DNA from: Prochlorococcus marinus str. MIT 1013
Lineage (GTDB): Bacteria > Cyanobacteriota > Cyanobacteriia > PCC-6307 > Cyanobiaceae
DNA: 64,000 nucleotides
Reading direction: 5' to 3'
NCBI RefSeq assembly: GCF_027359395.1
Contig: NZ_CP114778.1
Location: 868,001-932,000, forward strand
In this document: piece after piece, positions 33,065 to 42,880 of the stretch
Position numbering within the stretch: the stretch's first letter is position 1
Layout of the letters: every line of letters starts with the position of its first letter
Position numbers and translations under genes: made by a program
The notes under the pieces: model-generated
What the model was told of the DNA's origin: nothing
Seen by the model: only the letters and a program-made list of their open reading frames with translations
Database searches by the model: none

Positions 33065-34939
33065 TTAATTTAAAACCTTTTCGGGCATGACACTTTTTGA
33101 GAGCATTTCTTTAAGCTCATCTCCCTCTATAACCTCTTTTTCAAGGATCTTTTGAGAAATATCTTCTAATAAAGAAAGATTATTCTTAAGAATGTTTAAG
33201 GCATTTTCGTGAGCATGATCTACCAAACTTCTGACTTCTTTATCGATAGCTTGTGCTGTTGCATCGCTTAGTTCTCTTCTTGGGTTGTTATTACCGCCAA
33301 GGAATTGACCTCCTCCTTGCTTATCGTAGGCCAAAGGTCCAAGAATATCACTCATACCATAAGTTCCTACCATTTGTTCTGCTAAATCAGTTGCTCTTTG
33401 AAGATCATTTGAAGCTCCAGTAGTGATTTTCCCAAAAATTATTTCCTCTGCGGATCTACCACCAAGGAGAGTGGCTATTTGACCTTGTAAATCCTCTTTT
33501 GAATTTAGAAATCTTTCTTCAGTGGGCAATTGGAGTGTATATCCCAAGGCACTCATTCCTCTTGGAACGATAGATATTTTTGCTACTTTGCTACCTCCAG
33601 GCATTAAGTGACCAACTATTGCATGGCCAACTTCATGATAAGCAACGATCTTTTTCTCATCGTCTTGCAAAACTCTACTTTTTTTCTCTAAACCAGCAAC
33701 TACTCTTTCAATTGCTTCATTTAAATCTTTTTGTTCTACTGATGTTCTTTTGCCTCTGGCAGCTAAAAGGGCTGCTTCGTTGACCATATTGGCAAGGTCA
33801 GCACCTGCAAATCCACTAGTTGCTTGAGCAATACGATCTAAATCAATTTCGTTAGAGAGTTTAACTTTCTTTGTGTAAATTTCTAAGATAGTTTTTCTTC
33901 CAGATAAATCAGGTCTATCGACAAGAACTTGTCTATCAAATCTACCTGGACGTAATAAAGCAGCGTCCAAGACTTCAGGTTGGTTTGTAGCTGCGAGCAC
34001 AATAACTGGCTTATCTGTTGAAGCAAAACCATCCATCTCTGTAAGAAGTTGATTTAAAGTTTGCTCTCTTTCGTCATTACCACCAACGACACCCATTGAA
34101 CCTGATCTGCTTTTACCAATAGCGTCTAATTCATCAATAAAAATTATGCATGGTGCCTTTTTCTTTGCCTGTTCAAATAAATCTCTTACTCTCGCTGCAC
34201 CTGCGCCAACAAATAATTCAACGAATTCAGAACCAGAAATAATAAAGAAAGGAACTTCTGCTTCACCTGCAACGGCTTTTGATAAAAGAGTTTTACCAGT
34301 TCCAGGAGGACCAACCAATAGAACACCTTTAGGAATTCTTGCACCAATGTCTGTATATCTTTGAGGCTTTTTAAGGAAATCTACAATCTCAGTCAATTCA
34401 TCTTTAGCCTCATCAACTCCAGCCACATCGTCAAAAGTAACCTTTGATTCATCATCTGGAACATATACTTTCGCTTTACTTTTTGTGAAGCTAAGAGCTC
34501 CCTGGGCTCCTCCTCCACCCATGCTTCGGCGTGCAAAAAATTGTAAGACAAGAATAAAAATTAGAGGTGGTACTACCCAGCTAAGAATCGTCGTGAAAAT
34601 GTTTGGCTTTTTAGGAGGCGCTGCAGCAAATTCGACTCCTTTTTTCTCAAGCCTCTGAGGTAACTCCATATCAAAAATTGGAGTTGTGGCAAGGACTGAA
34701 GGTGCGCCTTCTTCTGCTGTAGAAAGTTCGTATCTAATTTGATCTTGAGTTATGTATGCTCGTTTAACTTCTCCATCATCAACTTGATTTATAAATAGAG
34801 AATAAGGAACTCTAGGAACTTGTGTATTTGAACTCGGGAAAAAACTACTAAAAAGCAGAAGGGCTCCAAAACCTATGAGAATTAAATTAATTATTCCAAA
34901 ACGTCTATTTGGTTGATTTTCATCCTGTCGTATTGGCAT
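33065..34939 (-). CDS. ftsH: ATP-dependent zinc metalloprotease FtsH
   Basis: Membrane-anchored AAA protease, 624 residues. Two membrane helices bracket the lumenal/periplasmic domain (about 15-33 and 113-135). Walker A GPPGTGKT is at 210-217, Walker B FIDEL at 267-271, the second region of homology near 330, and the zinc site HEVGH at 435-439. All key residues are intact. Cyanobacteria carry several FtsH proteins involved in photosystem II repair, protein quality control and iron stress; which this one is cannot be told. ATG at 34939. Confidence 0.96.
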   Translation of the reverse strand: MPIRQDENQPNRRFGIINLILIGFGALLLFSSFFPSSNTQVPRVPYSLFINQVDDGEVKRAYITQDQIRYELSTAEEGAPSVLATTPIFDMELPQRLEKKGVEFAAAPPKKPNIFTTILSWVVPPLIFILVLQFFARRSMGGGGAQGALSFTKSKAKVYVPDDESKVTFDDVAGVDEAKDELTEIVDFLKKPQRYTDIGARIPKGVLLVGPPGTGKTLLSKAVAGEAEVPFFIISGSEFVELFVGAGAARVRDLFEQAKKKAPCIIFIDELDAIGKSRSGSMGVVGGNDEREQTLNQLLTEMDGFASTDKPVIVLAATNQPEVLDAALLRPGRFDRQVLVDRPDLSGRKTILEIYTKKVKLSNEIDLDRIAQATSGFAGADLANMVNEAALLAARGKRTSVEQKDLNEAIERVVAGLEKKSRVLQDDEKKIVAYHEVGHAIVGHLMPGGSKVAKISIVPRGMSALGYTLQLPTEERFLNSKEDLQGQIATLLGGRSAEEIIFGKITTGASNDLQRATDLAEQMVGTYGMSDILGPLAYDKQGGGQFLGGNNNPRRELSDATAQAIDKEVRSLVDHAHENALNILKNNLSLLEDISQKILEKEVIEGDELKEMLSKSVMPEKVLN

Positions 34940-35042
34940 AGCAAAAACTTATTTGTTCCTAAGTTAGTAAACTATCCTGCCAAATCGACTTGTTGAACTG
35001 GAGGGAGATCCGAACGAATATCAAATTTTAAAAATTAATGCC

Positions 35043-36161
35043 CTAAAGAAGTAAACTCCAACAAAGATCTTTCCCTTTTTGTTCTAAAAAAGAATGTTGC
35101 AATTTGTAGGTAGAACTTATTGATTCAAATCCAAAACTGTTCAGAGGGCTCATTGCAGACTTGCCTCCTAAGAGTTTTGGTGCAACAAAAACCACTAATT
35201 CCTGAACACACTCAGCTTCAATTGCACTTGTAGCTAAAAGAGGACCACATTCCCAGAGGATTTTATTGCAACCTTTTTTCGAAAGCGAAGTTAGCAATTC
35301 AGATGGGTCATTCGAATTTAATCTCAATTTCTCTGGACCATCTGGTAAATCAGAAAAAAAAGCTTCATCCCCTTCTGGCCCATATGCAATTATTGTTTTG
35401 GCAATTTTTGTATCCCAAAGTTTTGCTGATTTAGGCAAATCCAATGACCTTGAGAAAATCACCCTCAAAGGTTCAAAATTTGATTTTCCCCTTGAAGTTA
35501 AAAGAGGATCATCGGCCCGAACTGTTCCTCCTCCAACTATTACTGCATCACACTTTGATCTAATTTGATGAACTTTTTCCCTCGCAGGTTCATTTGTAAT
35601 CCACTTACTACAGCCATTAGGTAAACCTATTCTTCCATCAAGGCTCATTGCCCATTTCAGAATTCCCCATGGACGACCATTAAGAACTCGAAAAATAAAA
35701 TCACGATTAATCTCTTCACATTCCTGCTTTAAAACCCCTTCTATCACTTCTAATCCAGCATCTTTTAATCTTGAAATTCCATTCCCTGAAACTCTTGGAT
35801 CCGGATCAACCATTCCAATAACAACTCTCTTCAAACCTGCTTTTATTATTGCTTCTGTACAAGGTGGTGTTAAGCCTTGATGACAGCATGGTTCTAGGGT
35901 TACAACTATTGTTCCTTCAATTGACTTATCCCCAGCTTGATTAAGTGCTTCTACTTCTGCATGAGCATTTCCTGCCCCAGAATGAAACCCTTCACCAGCA
36001 AGTCTCCCACTTTTGTCAAGCAAAATTGCTCCTACAAGTGGATTAGGGCTTGTTCTACCTTCTGCCAATAGTGCTAATTGGATTGAACGTCTCATCCATA
36101 GCACCCATTTTTTCTGATCCACAGGTAAATCAATCATTTTTATTGGACCAATGTTCTCCAT
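35043..36161 (-). CDS. ribD: bifunctional riboflavin deaminase-reductase
   Basis: Two early steps of riboflavin synthesis in one protein of 372 residues. The N-terminal deaminase has the zinc site NAHAEVEAL and EPCCHQGLTPPCTEAI. The C-terminal reductase shows RPWGILKWAMSLDGRIG and IVGGGTVRADDP. Its start overlaps the end of the DUF3122 gene by 22 bases, so the two are probably co-translated. An internal Met at residue 9 is an alternative start. All expected residues are present. Confidence 0.95.
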   Translation of the reverse strand: MENIGPIKMIDLPVDQKKWVLWMRRSIQLALLAEGRTSPNPLVGAILLDKSGRLAGEGFHSGAGNAHAEVEALNQAGDKSIEGTIVVTLEPCCHQGLTPPCTEAIIKAGLKRVVIGMVDPDPRVSGNGISRLKDAGLEVIEGVLKQECEEINRDFIFRVLNGRPWGILKWAMSLDGRIGLPNGCSKWITNEPAREKVHQIRSKCDAVIVGGGTVRADDPLLTSRGKSNFEPLRVIFSRSLDLPKSAKLWDTKIAKTIIAYGPEGDEAFFSDLPDGPEKLRLNSNDPSELLTSLSKKGCNKILWECGPLLATSAIEAECVQELVVFVAPKLLGGKSAMSPLNSFGFESISSTYKLQHSFLEQKGKDLCWSLLL

Positions 36162-36650
36162 TCACTTACTAAATAAGGAGGGATTGGTAAATCATTTATT
36201 AATCCTGGCAAGCTCAGTCTTAGAGGTCTGTTTTTATCCAAATCAGCAATCAAAGGGCCTATATCAAATTCTGCAGCAGAATCATTCAAAGTTTCAAATT
36301 CAACTTTGCTTTTCCTTGTTATGTCTTTGAGCTCCCAATTCTTTCTTCCTGAATTTACAAGTAAATCAGTAGGATGATCAAACCTTAAGGACCCTGGAAA
36401 ACCGACAATTCTTAAAGTTAAATTCTTTGTGACTGTAGAACTTGGATATACGATGACTTGCCAAGTTTGGTAATCCAAGTCTCTCAAGCTTTCTAAACTT
36501 CTTTTAATCTCTCTTTGCTGATTAGGAATGTTGTCATTAGAATCTGCATAAGTGCTTATTGCGATTGTAAAAAAAAAAACAACAACAAATCAAAAAATAA
36601 GAAAGTATTTGAAGAAAAACCTTAGGAAAACTTTCCATCACTAATTTCAT
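36140..36650 (-). pseudogene. DUF3122 secreted protein gene, frameshifted at an A11 run
   Basis: The frame ending at 36140 encodes a DUF3122 domain (LDYQTWQVIVYPSS... to SEWRTLVQ) but has no ATG; the nearest start in frame is a TTG at 36487. Upstream, an ATG at 36650 opens a signal-peptide-like frame (MKLVMESFPKVFLQILSYFL then ICCC). It would read through into the domain if one base were removed from the run of eleven A at 36569-36579 (T on the coding strand). Corrected, the product has 169 residues with a normal signal peptide. The shift may be real, a sequencing slip, or tolerated by slippage. Downstream, it overlaps ribD by 22 bases. Confidence 0.65.
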
Positions 36651-36909
36651 ATTGTTCTGAGTCAAGTAGCGCATCTAATGCAATTGCTGAGCGAACGAGT
36701 GACTGATACTTCTTAATGATACGTTGATTGCGTTGAATTATTTTCGAAGAATCATATTTTTCTGAATGATTAGTAGGATTTTGAAAGACCTCAACGCCTT
36801 CGTCCATTAATTCTAAATCTTTTTGTTGCTTTATAAGAGCTATCAAAATTTCATGTAGTCGGGATCTTCTGGTTAAGTGTTCCTCAGCTTTATTTTTTTT
36901 AAGATTCAC
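36622..36909 (-). CDS. conserved hypothetical protein
   Basis: A 95-residue charged, helical cytoplasmic protein (KKNKAEEHLTRRSRLHEILI at the N-terminus, IIQRNQRIIKKYQSLVRSAI in the middle). No catalytic motif. It overlaps the signal-peptide start of the DUF3122 gene by 29 bases, so the minus-strand chain 36909, 36650, 36161 (hypothetical, DUF3122, ribD) is likely one operon. It is divergent from cbiET, with a shared promoter region of 98 bases. Confidence 0.6.
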   Translation of the reverse strand: MNLKKNKAEEHLTRRSRLHEILIALIKQQKDLELMDEGVEVFQNPTNHSEKYDSSKIIQRNQRIIKKYQSLVRSAIALDALLDSEQYEISDGKFS

Positions 36910-37007
36910 AAAACTTTCAAGCTAACTATTGAAGTTTTAGTTGATTTTCATAGAAAAAATAGTAAAGCTATAAAAAAGACATTTTTCTACGTCCATTTAT
37001 TTAAACT

Positions 37008-38294
37008 ATGTCTAGTGAGTCAAAGGAGATACATGTAATAGGAATTGATACTTCAAATGTTGAAAGTTTTTTTGAAGCTAAAAAAATCCCAATTTTCAAA
37101 GCTGAAAGAATCACTGGACCAAAAAGAATTTTAGATTCATTCAAAACTTGGTTAAAAGATAAAAATATAAAAAATCATAATTTTGAGTTCATTGCAACTG
37201 ACAAACTAAATGAGTTTATAGATCTATTAAAAAAAGAAGAGAAAAAAACAATTGTGTTTTCAGGTGGTGATCCTCTTTGGTTCGGAATTGGTAGATTATT
37301 AATTCAAAATTTTCCTTTATCAAAACTTTCTTTTGAGCCAGCAGCTACATCTTTTCAACTGGCTTTTTCCCGACTTGGAAAGCCTTGGCAAAATACGCAA
37401 TGGATCAGTCTTCATGGTAGAGACCCGCTTCCATTTGAAAAGACAATTAAAAAGCTGCCCTCTTCACTTGTAGTTTTAACTGACTCAAAGAGATCTGGTG
37501 CTAAAGAGGTTTATCAATTACTTGATTCATTAGAGCTTCAGAAAAAATATGAATTTTGGACTTTCGAAAGACTTGGGTACCTAAATGAAAGAATTACAAA
37601 AATCACTTCTATTGATGATTTTCCACTTGATCTTGATCCATTGCATCTTGTAATTCTTTTTGAAAGAGAAGAGCCACCAGTAAAATCAGAAGAATTGCCC
37701 TTATTTGGAATTAATGATTCAGTTTTTCTTCAAAATCCAGACTGCCCCGGATTAATTACAAAAAAAGAGGTTAGAGTTCAAATCCTTGCTGAGCTTAACC
37801 TCCCAAAACAAGGAGTAATCTGGGACATAGGTAGTGGGGTTGGAAGTATAGGACTGGAAACATTAAGGATATCTCCAAACCTAAAATTAGTATCCATTGA
37901 GAAGAGGGTTGGAAGTAAGAATATTATTAAAGAAAATGCTAGAAGGCTTGGCGTTAATCCATCTTTAATAATTGAAGATGAAGCATTAAATATATTTAAA
38001 GAAAATAAAATTCCTTATAATCTCTTACATCCAGATAGAGTTATTATAGGAGGAGGAGGATCAAGCTTGGATTTAATTATTGAAGAGGTATTAAAAAAAA
38101 TAAATAATTTATGTGTTTTAATCATACCTTTAATATCATTAAGATCTTTATCAAAATTAGAGTCTATTTTAAAGCCAAAAGTTCAGAAGTTATCTATTAG
38201 TCAACATCAATCATATAGAGGTGTAAGTATTGGAGAAGATATAAGATTATCTCCTTTAAATCCTGTTTTTATTTTGAAAGGTGAAATTCAATAA
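37008..38294 (+). CDS. cobL: bifunctional precorrin-6Y methylase/decarboxylase (CbiE-CbiT fusion, CobL-like)
   Basis: Corrin-ring methylation at C5 and C15 with decarboxylation, in cobalamin (pseudocobalamin in cyanobacteria) synthesis. Residues 1-210 are the CbiE half (EIHVIGIDTSNVE, KTIVFSGGDPLWFGIG). The CbiT half begins near 235 with DCPGLITKKEVRVQILAELN, and its SAM motif is IWDIGSGVGSIGLE. The length of 428 residues matches fused CobL proteins. It converges on nadK, with 4 bases between the stops. Confidence 0.93.
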   Translation: MSSESKEIHVIGIDTSNVESFFEAKKIPIFKAERITGPKRILDSFKTWLKDKNIKNHNFEFIATDKLNEFIDLLKKEEKKTIVFSGGDPLWFGIGRLLIQNFPLSKLSFEPAATSFQLAFSRLGKPWQNTQWISLHGRDPLPFEKTIKKLPSSLVVLTDSKRSGAKEVYQLLDSLELQKKYEFWTFERLGYLNERITKITSIDDFPLDLDPLHLVILFEREEPPVKSEELPLFGINDSVFLQNPDCPGLITKKEVRVQILAELNLPKQGVIWDIGSGVGSIGLETLRISPNLKLVSIEKRVGSKNIIKENARRLGVNPSLIIEDEALNIFKENKIPYNLLHPDRVIIGGGGSSLDLIIEEVLKKINNLCVLIIPLISLRSLSKLESILKPKVQKLSISQHQSYRGVSIGEDIRLSPLNPVFILKGEIQ

Positions 38295-38298
38295 TTTT

Positions 38299-39207
38299 TT
38301 ATGTTTTATCAGGTTTCGCAACATGGGGTAGTCCCCAGCCTAATTTATTTCTTAGAACTTGAAAGAACTCATGATCTGAAAGTCTAATGAACTTAACTGG
38401 ATGATCACTTTTTCTAATTAAAACTCTATCCTCTGGCCATACATAACAGCCAGCACTACCATCTACTACCATCATTAATCTTTCAGGTGTGGCAGGGAAA
38501 ATTGTTACTGGCTCTTCATTACTGAATACAAGAGCTCTTGAGGCCAATGAATGAGGAGATACAGGGGTAAGCTGCAAAACAGGACAATCTGGAGTAATTA
38601 CTGGTCCACCAGCACTTAAAGAGTAAGCAGTTGAGCCAGTAGGAGTAGAGAGAATTACACCATCTGCAGAAATATCGACGGGCGCATGCCGTCCAACAGA
38701 AATTTCAAAATGACACATACTTGTCATAGGTTCTCTATGTAATGCCATTTCATTAAGGCAAAGAGCTTCCCACCTACATTGATCACCTCTCATAACACTT
38801 ACTACTAGGCTTGTTCTCTCCTCAATATTCCATTTCCTTGAAACTAAATGTTTAAAAATTTTATCTATATCCGAGAGATACGCCTCAGCCAAAAAACCTA
38901 AATGTCCTGTATTTACAGTGAGAATGGGTATACCCAATGGTGCAGTTTGTCTAGCCGCAGACAAGACAGTCCCATCCCCTCCTAATACAACGGCAAACAA
39001 AATTGAAGAATCAAAGCCATCTGGAATGCATGAGTTGTATCCCTGTGAACTCATATATTGATCAGGATTAGTAAAGCCTAATAAACCGCCTGCGCTACTA
39101 ACTCTGACAACATCAAAACCAGAATCTTCTAGTTTCTTTTGAAAAGTTTTTGCTGTCTTAACAGCAAGCTCTTTCCCGTCATTAACGATCAGTCCTACTC
39201 GGGGCAC
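38299..39207 (-). CDS. nadK: NAD kinase
   Basis: Phosphorylates NAD to NADP, using ATP. The signature GGDGT is at residues 76-80, followed by [11 protein letters not shown], the NE/ALHREP region ([10 protein letters not shown]) and [21 protein letters not shown]. At 302 residues the length is normal. Picocyanobacteria carry two NAD kinase genes and this is one of them. ATG at 39207. Confidence 0.95.
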   Translation of the reverse strand: MPRVGLIVNDGKELAVKTAKTFQKKLEDSGFDVVRVSSAGGLLGFTNPDQYMSSQGYNSCIPDGFDSSILFAVVLGGDGTVLSAARQTAPLGIPILTVNTGHLGFLAEAYLSDIDKIFKHLVSRKWNIEERTSLVVSVMRGDQCRWEALCLNEMALHREPMTSMCHFEISVGRHAPVDISADGVILSTPTGSTAYSLSAGGPVITPDCPVLQLTPVSPHSLASRALVFSNEEPVTIFPATPERLMMVVDGSAGCYVWPEDRVLIRKSDHPVKFIRLSDHEFFQVLRNKLGWGLPHVAKPDKT

Positions 39208-39302
39208 CGATCATACTTCACAAACTATCGTTCAATATTAGCAATTAAATGTCAATAATATTTATTTAATACAATTAAAAGTTAATTCAAAAATATCTAA
39301 CT

Positions 39303-40310
39303 TTAAAATTGTTCTAAAAACCTGAGATCACTTGTATAGAACTTTCTAATATCGTCTATTCCATGACGAACCATGCAAAATCTTTCCACCCCAAGTCCAG
39401 CCGCGAATCCACTATATTTTTCTGGATCAATCCCTAATTCCTCTAGGACTGCGGGATCTACCATCCCGCAACCCATAACTTCTAACCATTTACCTCTCCA
39501 TTGAACATCAACTTCTGCTGATGGCTCCGTAAATGGGAAATAACTAGCTCTGAATCGAATAGGAAGATCTCCAAAAAACGCTTTTAAAAAAGCCATTACT
39601 GTTCCTCTTAAATGACTAAAGTCAAGCTTTTCATCTATTGCTAAGACCTCAATCTGATGGAATACCGGCGAATGAGTAGCATCAACTGCATCTCTTCGAT
39701 AAACCCGACCAGGAGAAACAATTCTTACAGGAGGTTTTTTGCTTTCAAGGCAACGAATCTGAACAGGCGAAGTATGCGTTCTTAAAAGATATTCACCTCC
39801 CAAATAAAAAGTATCTTGCATATCTCTTGCAGGATGGTCAGGTGGAATATTTAGTGCCTCGAAATTGTAGTAATCATTTTCTATCTCAGGTCCTTCAGAA
39901 ACTTGGTACCCAAGGCCTAAAAAAAGATCAATTATTTGCTCAGTAGTTGTTATCAAGGGGTGCCGATGTCCTTGATAAATACCAGTTGAAGGCGCTGTAA
40001 CATCTATAGTTTCTTTTATTAGTAACTGATTTAAAGCCTGAGTTTTTAAAATTTCAAGCTTTTCCTTTATTAATTCTTGCAATTGAGTTTTTAAAACGTT
40101 CGCTCTTTGACCAATTTCAGGTCTTTCCTCACTAGAAAGATTTTTCATCCCTCCCAAAAGAAGTGAGAGTTTTCCTTTCTTTCCAAGGAAAGCCAACCTT
40201 AACTTCTCTATTGATTCAGAATTTTCAGCAGCAGCAATATCTTTTGCCGCCTCGCTTTCTAGAATCTTAAGCTCATTAATGAGCTGTTTTAGGGATAATG
40301 TTGAACTCAA
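39303..40310 (-). CDS. pheS: phenylalanyl-tRNA synthetase alpha subunit
   Basis: Charges tRNA-Phe as the alpha subunit of the alpha2-beta2 enzyme. An N-terminal coiled coil (residues 1-90) precedes the class II catalytic core. [19 protein letters not shown] opens motif 1, [12 protein letters not shown] and [20 protein letters not shown] give motif 2, and [18 protein letters not shown] gives motif 3. The length of 335 residues is normal. pheT is not adjacent. Divergent from surE. Confidence 0.97.
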   Translation of the reverse strand: MSSTLSLKQLINELKILESEAAKDIAAAENSESIEKLRLAFLGKKGKLSLLLGGMKNLSSEERPEIGQRANVLKTQLQELIKEKLEILKTQALNQLLIKETIDVTAPSTGIYQGHRHPLITTTEQIIDLFLGLGYQVSEGPEIENDYYNFEALNIPPDHPARDMQDTFYLGGEYLLRTHTSPVQIRCLESKKPPVRIVSPGRVYRRDAVDATHSPVFHQIEVLAIDEKLDFSHLRGTVMAFLKAFFGDLPIRFRASYFPFTEPSAEVDVQWRGKWLEVMGCGMVDPAVLEELGIDPEKYSGFAAGLGVERFCMVRHGIDDIRKFYTSDLRFLEQF

Positions 40311-40378
40311 TGAATTCCAGTCTCGAGTACTAGTTTAATCGGCAACCAGTCCCAGTTCTAAAAACCAATAGATAAAAA

Positions 40379-41167
40379 ATGAAACCATTGAGAATTTTAA
40401 TTAGTAATGATGATGGAGTTTTTGCAGAAGGGATAAGAACACTTGCCATATCTGCAGCGAGCAGAGGACATAAAATTACTGTCGTTTGTCCAGATCAAGA
40501 AAGATCAGCAACCGGGCATGGATTAACTTTACATTCCCCTATACGTGCTGAAAAAGCAAACGAATTATTTGGAGAAGGTATTCAAGCCTGGGGATGTAGT
40601 GGCACCCCTGCTGATTGCGTAAAACTCGCACTTAATGAACTTCTTGATCAAAAACCAGATTTAATCCTTTCGGGAATTAATCATGGACCTAATCTTGGGA
40701 CAGATATTTTTTGCTCAGGGACTGTTGCTGCTGCACTTGAGGGGACTTTGGATGGAATCCCATCTATTGCAGTAAGCATTGCAAGTTTTCAATGGAAAAG
40801 TTTTAGTTTTGCTGGGAAACTAGCCTTAGATATTGCAGAGAAAGCAATTCAACAAAGTTGGCCAAAGAACTTACTATTAAATTTAAATATTCCCCCTTGT
40901 GAAGAAAAAGAAATGGGGGCTTTAGTATGGACAAGACTTTCAATCAGACAATACGAGGAGCAATTCATTCGTAGGGTCGATCCAAGAGGGAACACCTATT
41001 TTTGGATGGCTGGGGAGGCAGTAAAAGATCTTCAATCGGCTGGAGAAGGACCTAAAGAATGGCCAAGTGATGTTTCTCAAATTGCTTTATGCTCCCCCTC
41101 CTTAACACCAATTCAACCTGATCTTTTTTGGAGAGGAAATTTGGATAATTTGCCAAAATTAATATAA
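40379..41167 (+). CDS. surE: 5'/3'-nucleotidase SurE
   Basis: Metal-dependent phosphatase for nucleoside 5' and 3' monophosphates. The N-terminal ISNDDGV holds the metal ligands Asp11 and Asp12. [14 protein letters not shown] and [25 protein letters not shown] carry the other ligands. 262 residues. Convergent with the DUF3611 gene, with 3 bases between the stops; its start lies 68 bases from the pheS start on the other strand. Confidence 0.95.
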   Translation: MKPLRILISNDDGVFAEGIRTLAISAASRGHKITVVCPDQERSATGHGLTLHSPIRAEKANELFGEGIQAWGCSGTPADCVKLALNELLDQKPDLILSGINHGPNLGTDIFCSGTVAAALEGTLDGIPSIAVSIASFQWKSFSFAGKLALDIAEKAIQQSWPKNLLLNLNIPPCEEKEMGALVWTRLSIRQYEEQFIRRVDPRGNTYFWMAGEAVKDLQSAGEGPKEWPSDVSQIALCSPSLTPIQPDLFWRGNLDNLPKLI

Positions 41168-41170
41168 CAA

Positions 41171-41734
41171 TTAGTTTTTCCTGAAAATCCTTTGCAATAA
41201 CCATAAAGAAAAAATCAGACCAATCAAATGGGCAAATAAAACTTGGGTATTACTCAAGACAGAAAGCATTTCTAAAGAAGTAATTGGATAGTTTTCCATT
41301 GCTCTCATACCTGTACCAATTGAAATTCCAGGGGCTTGCATTGAAGCCTGCACGAACAAAGCTCCTGCTAAAGATTGGTAACCGACAGAAGAAAAAACCA
41401 ATCCGACTAAATCGACAATCAAGCCTCTCTTTAGCAATCGACTAGTTTCACCTCTGCTTGGGCGCGCCTCGCTGCCTAAAGCCCTTCCAGTCTTTACTAT
41501 CAACCATCCTTGCCAAAGGCTAAATAGCAACAGAATGAATGCCAATGTCGTGAGAGACAAACCTGGTCCTAATCCCAATGCTCTCTCCGAATTTCTAGCT
41601 AAACTACTTCCAACATTGTTGAACAACAAAACACCCACTACCACTACACCTAAAATTGTTTGAATCCAAAACCGAAGCCAACCAATTCTTCTCATACCTA
41701 GAGAAAGCAATTGAAAGTCGCGTTGATCTGCCAT
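41171..41734 (-). CDS. DUF3611 family membrane protein
   Basis: Cyanobacterial/plastid integral membrane protein of about 187 residues with four hydrophobic spans (about 18-40, 57-80, 110-130 and 160-180). Conserved-looking segments include MRRIGWLRFWIQTILGVV and GLIVDLVGLVFSSVGYQSLAGALFVQA. The frame opens with a GTG at 41776 inside the ribF start region. The ATG at 41734 (MADQRDFQLLSLGMRR) is the natural start. Function unknown; the family occurs in thylakoid-bearing organisms. Confidence 0.8.
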   Translation of the reverse strand: MADQRDFQLLSLGMRRIGWLRFWIQTILGVVVVGVLLFNNVGSSLARNSERALGLGPGLSLTTLAFILLLFSLWQGWLIVKTGRALGSEARPSRGETSRLLKRGLIVDLVGLVFSSVGYQSLAGALFVQASMQAPGISIGTGMRAMENYPITSLEMLSVLSNTQVLFAHLIGLIFSLWLLQRIFRKN

Positions 41735-41761
41735 CACGATGAATAAGGCGATAAACCAAAC

Positions 41762-42733
41762 TTGCCATCTAAGCACAAAAATTGCACGTTTATCTTGATT
41801 CCTCTCTGTGCTCCTGAAAACGCAAAACTACCTACAGCACTGGCTTTAGGTAGTTTCGATGGTCTTCACTTAGGTCATAAAAAAGTAATAAAAGCCATCT
41901 TAAAAGAGCCAGTTGGCGTTCCAACAGTTGTCAGTTTCTGGCCTCATCCTCGTGAGGTTCTATTTGGAGAATCAAGATTAAGATTAGATTTACCTAATGA
42001 AAAAACATTTCTGCTCGAGCCACTAGGAATAGAACAATTAGTTTTGGTTCCTTTCAATAAAACTCTTGCCTCTAAAAGTGCTGAGAGATTTGTAGATGAA
42101 ATTCTAGTAAAAACCCTTCATGCTAAACACATAGCAGTTGGAGAAAATTTTAGGTTTGGACACAATAGAGAAGGTGACATTTCTACTTTAAAAAAGATAG
42201 GTGCATCTCTAGGAATAAAAATTTCTATTATTCCTATCCTTGAAGACGAGCATGGTCGACTTAGTAGTAGCAGAGTACGAAAAGCACTCAACGATGGTGA
42301 TTTAAAACAAGCAAAATATCTATTGAAGCGTCCGTATACTTTTAGAGGGACAGTTGAGAAAGGGAGAGGTTTAGGCAAAAAAATTGGATGGCCAACAGCA
42401 AATTTAAAAATAGACGGGCGAAAATTTCTTCCATCTTTGGGGGTTTATGCGGCCTGGGCTTCGATAGCAAACAAAAAAGAACGTTTCTCAGCAGTTATGA
42501 ATATGGGCCCTCAGCCTACAATTGATCCAAACTCATTATCAGCAGTAGAAGTTCACCTTCTTGAGAAAAAAATCAACCTATTAGGACAAGAATTAATTAT
42601 TGAACCTGTGCAAAGAATTAGACTTCAAAAAAAGTTTGAGAGCATTGAAGCACTGAGCCAGCAAATAAGTTTAGATGCAATACAGTCAAAAGAGATATTG
42701 GAAACAATCACTAAATCTACTAAATCTAAGTAA
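41762..42733 (+). CDS. ribF: bifunctional riboflavin kinase/FAD synthetase
   Basis: Makes FMN and then FAD. The N-terminal adenylyltransferase starts at ALALGSFDGLHLGHKKVI and includes FRFGHNREGD and SSSRVRKAL. The C-terminal kinase domain starts with RPYTFRGTVEKGRGLGKKIGWPTANL. No ATG precedes the core: the choices are TTG at 41762 or TTG at 41795 (giving LIPLCAPENA). The start is therefore uncertain by 11 residues. It is divergent from the DUF3611 gene. Confidence 0.93.
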   Translation: MPSKHKNCTFILIPLCAPENAKLPTALALGSFDGLHLGHKKVIKAILKEPVGVPTVVSFWPHPREVLFGESRLRLDLPNEKTFLLEPLGIEQLVLVPFNKTLASKSAERFVDEILVKTLHAKHIAVGENFRFGHNREGDISTLKKIGASLGIKISIIPILEDEHGRLSSSRVRKALNDGDLKQAKYLLKRPYTFRGTVEKGRGLGKKIGWPTANLKIDGRKFLPSLGVYAAWASIANKKERFSAVMNMGPQPTIDPNSLSAVEVHLLEKKINLLGQELIIEPVQRIRLQKKFESIEALSQQISLDAIQSKEILETITKSTKSK

Positions 42734-42860
42734 TTGAGGGATAAGCATTAGATAATCCCCATACAACAAATAAACCTATGCCTCCCAACAAAAAAACGCC
42801 CCAAATAAGAACGGTCATATTGCTCTCAGAATCATTTTCCACAATAAAATTTAAATACAT
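42726..42860 (-). CDS. small single-span membrane protein
   Basis: A 44-residue ORF on the minus strand with ATG at 42860 (GTG at 42842 and ATG at 42818 are in-frame alternatives). After a polar N-terminus (VENDSESN) comes one membrane helix, TVLIWGVFLLGGIGLFVVWG, then LSNAYPSIT. It overlaps the end of ribF by 8 bases, tail to tail. Its strong membrane helix, with flanking Trp and Gly spacing, resembles small thylakoid subunits, but it is not one of the named Psb/Pet peptides I can identify. Confidence 0.55.
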   Translation of the reverse strand: MYLNFIVENDSESNMTVLIWGVFLLGGIGLFVVWGLSNAYPSIT

Positions 42861-42880
42861 ATCATCTAATAAAGGATGAC

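Noticed and set aside
33065-34939. Plus-strand ORFs inside ftsH (33580 and 34146)
   Set aside because: Antisense shadows of a strongly conserved gene.
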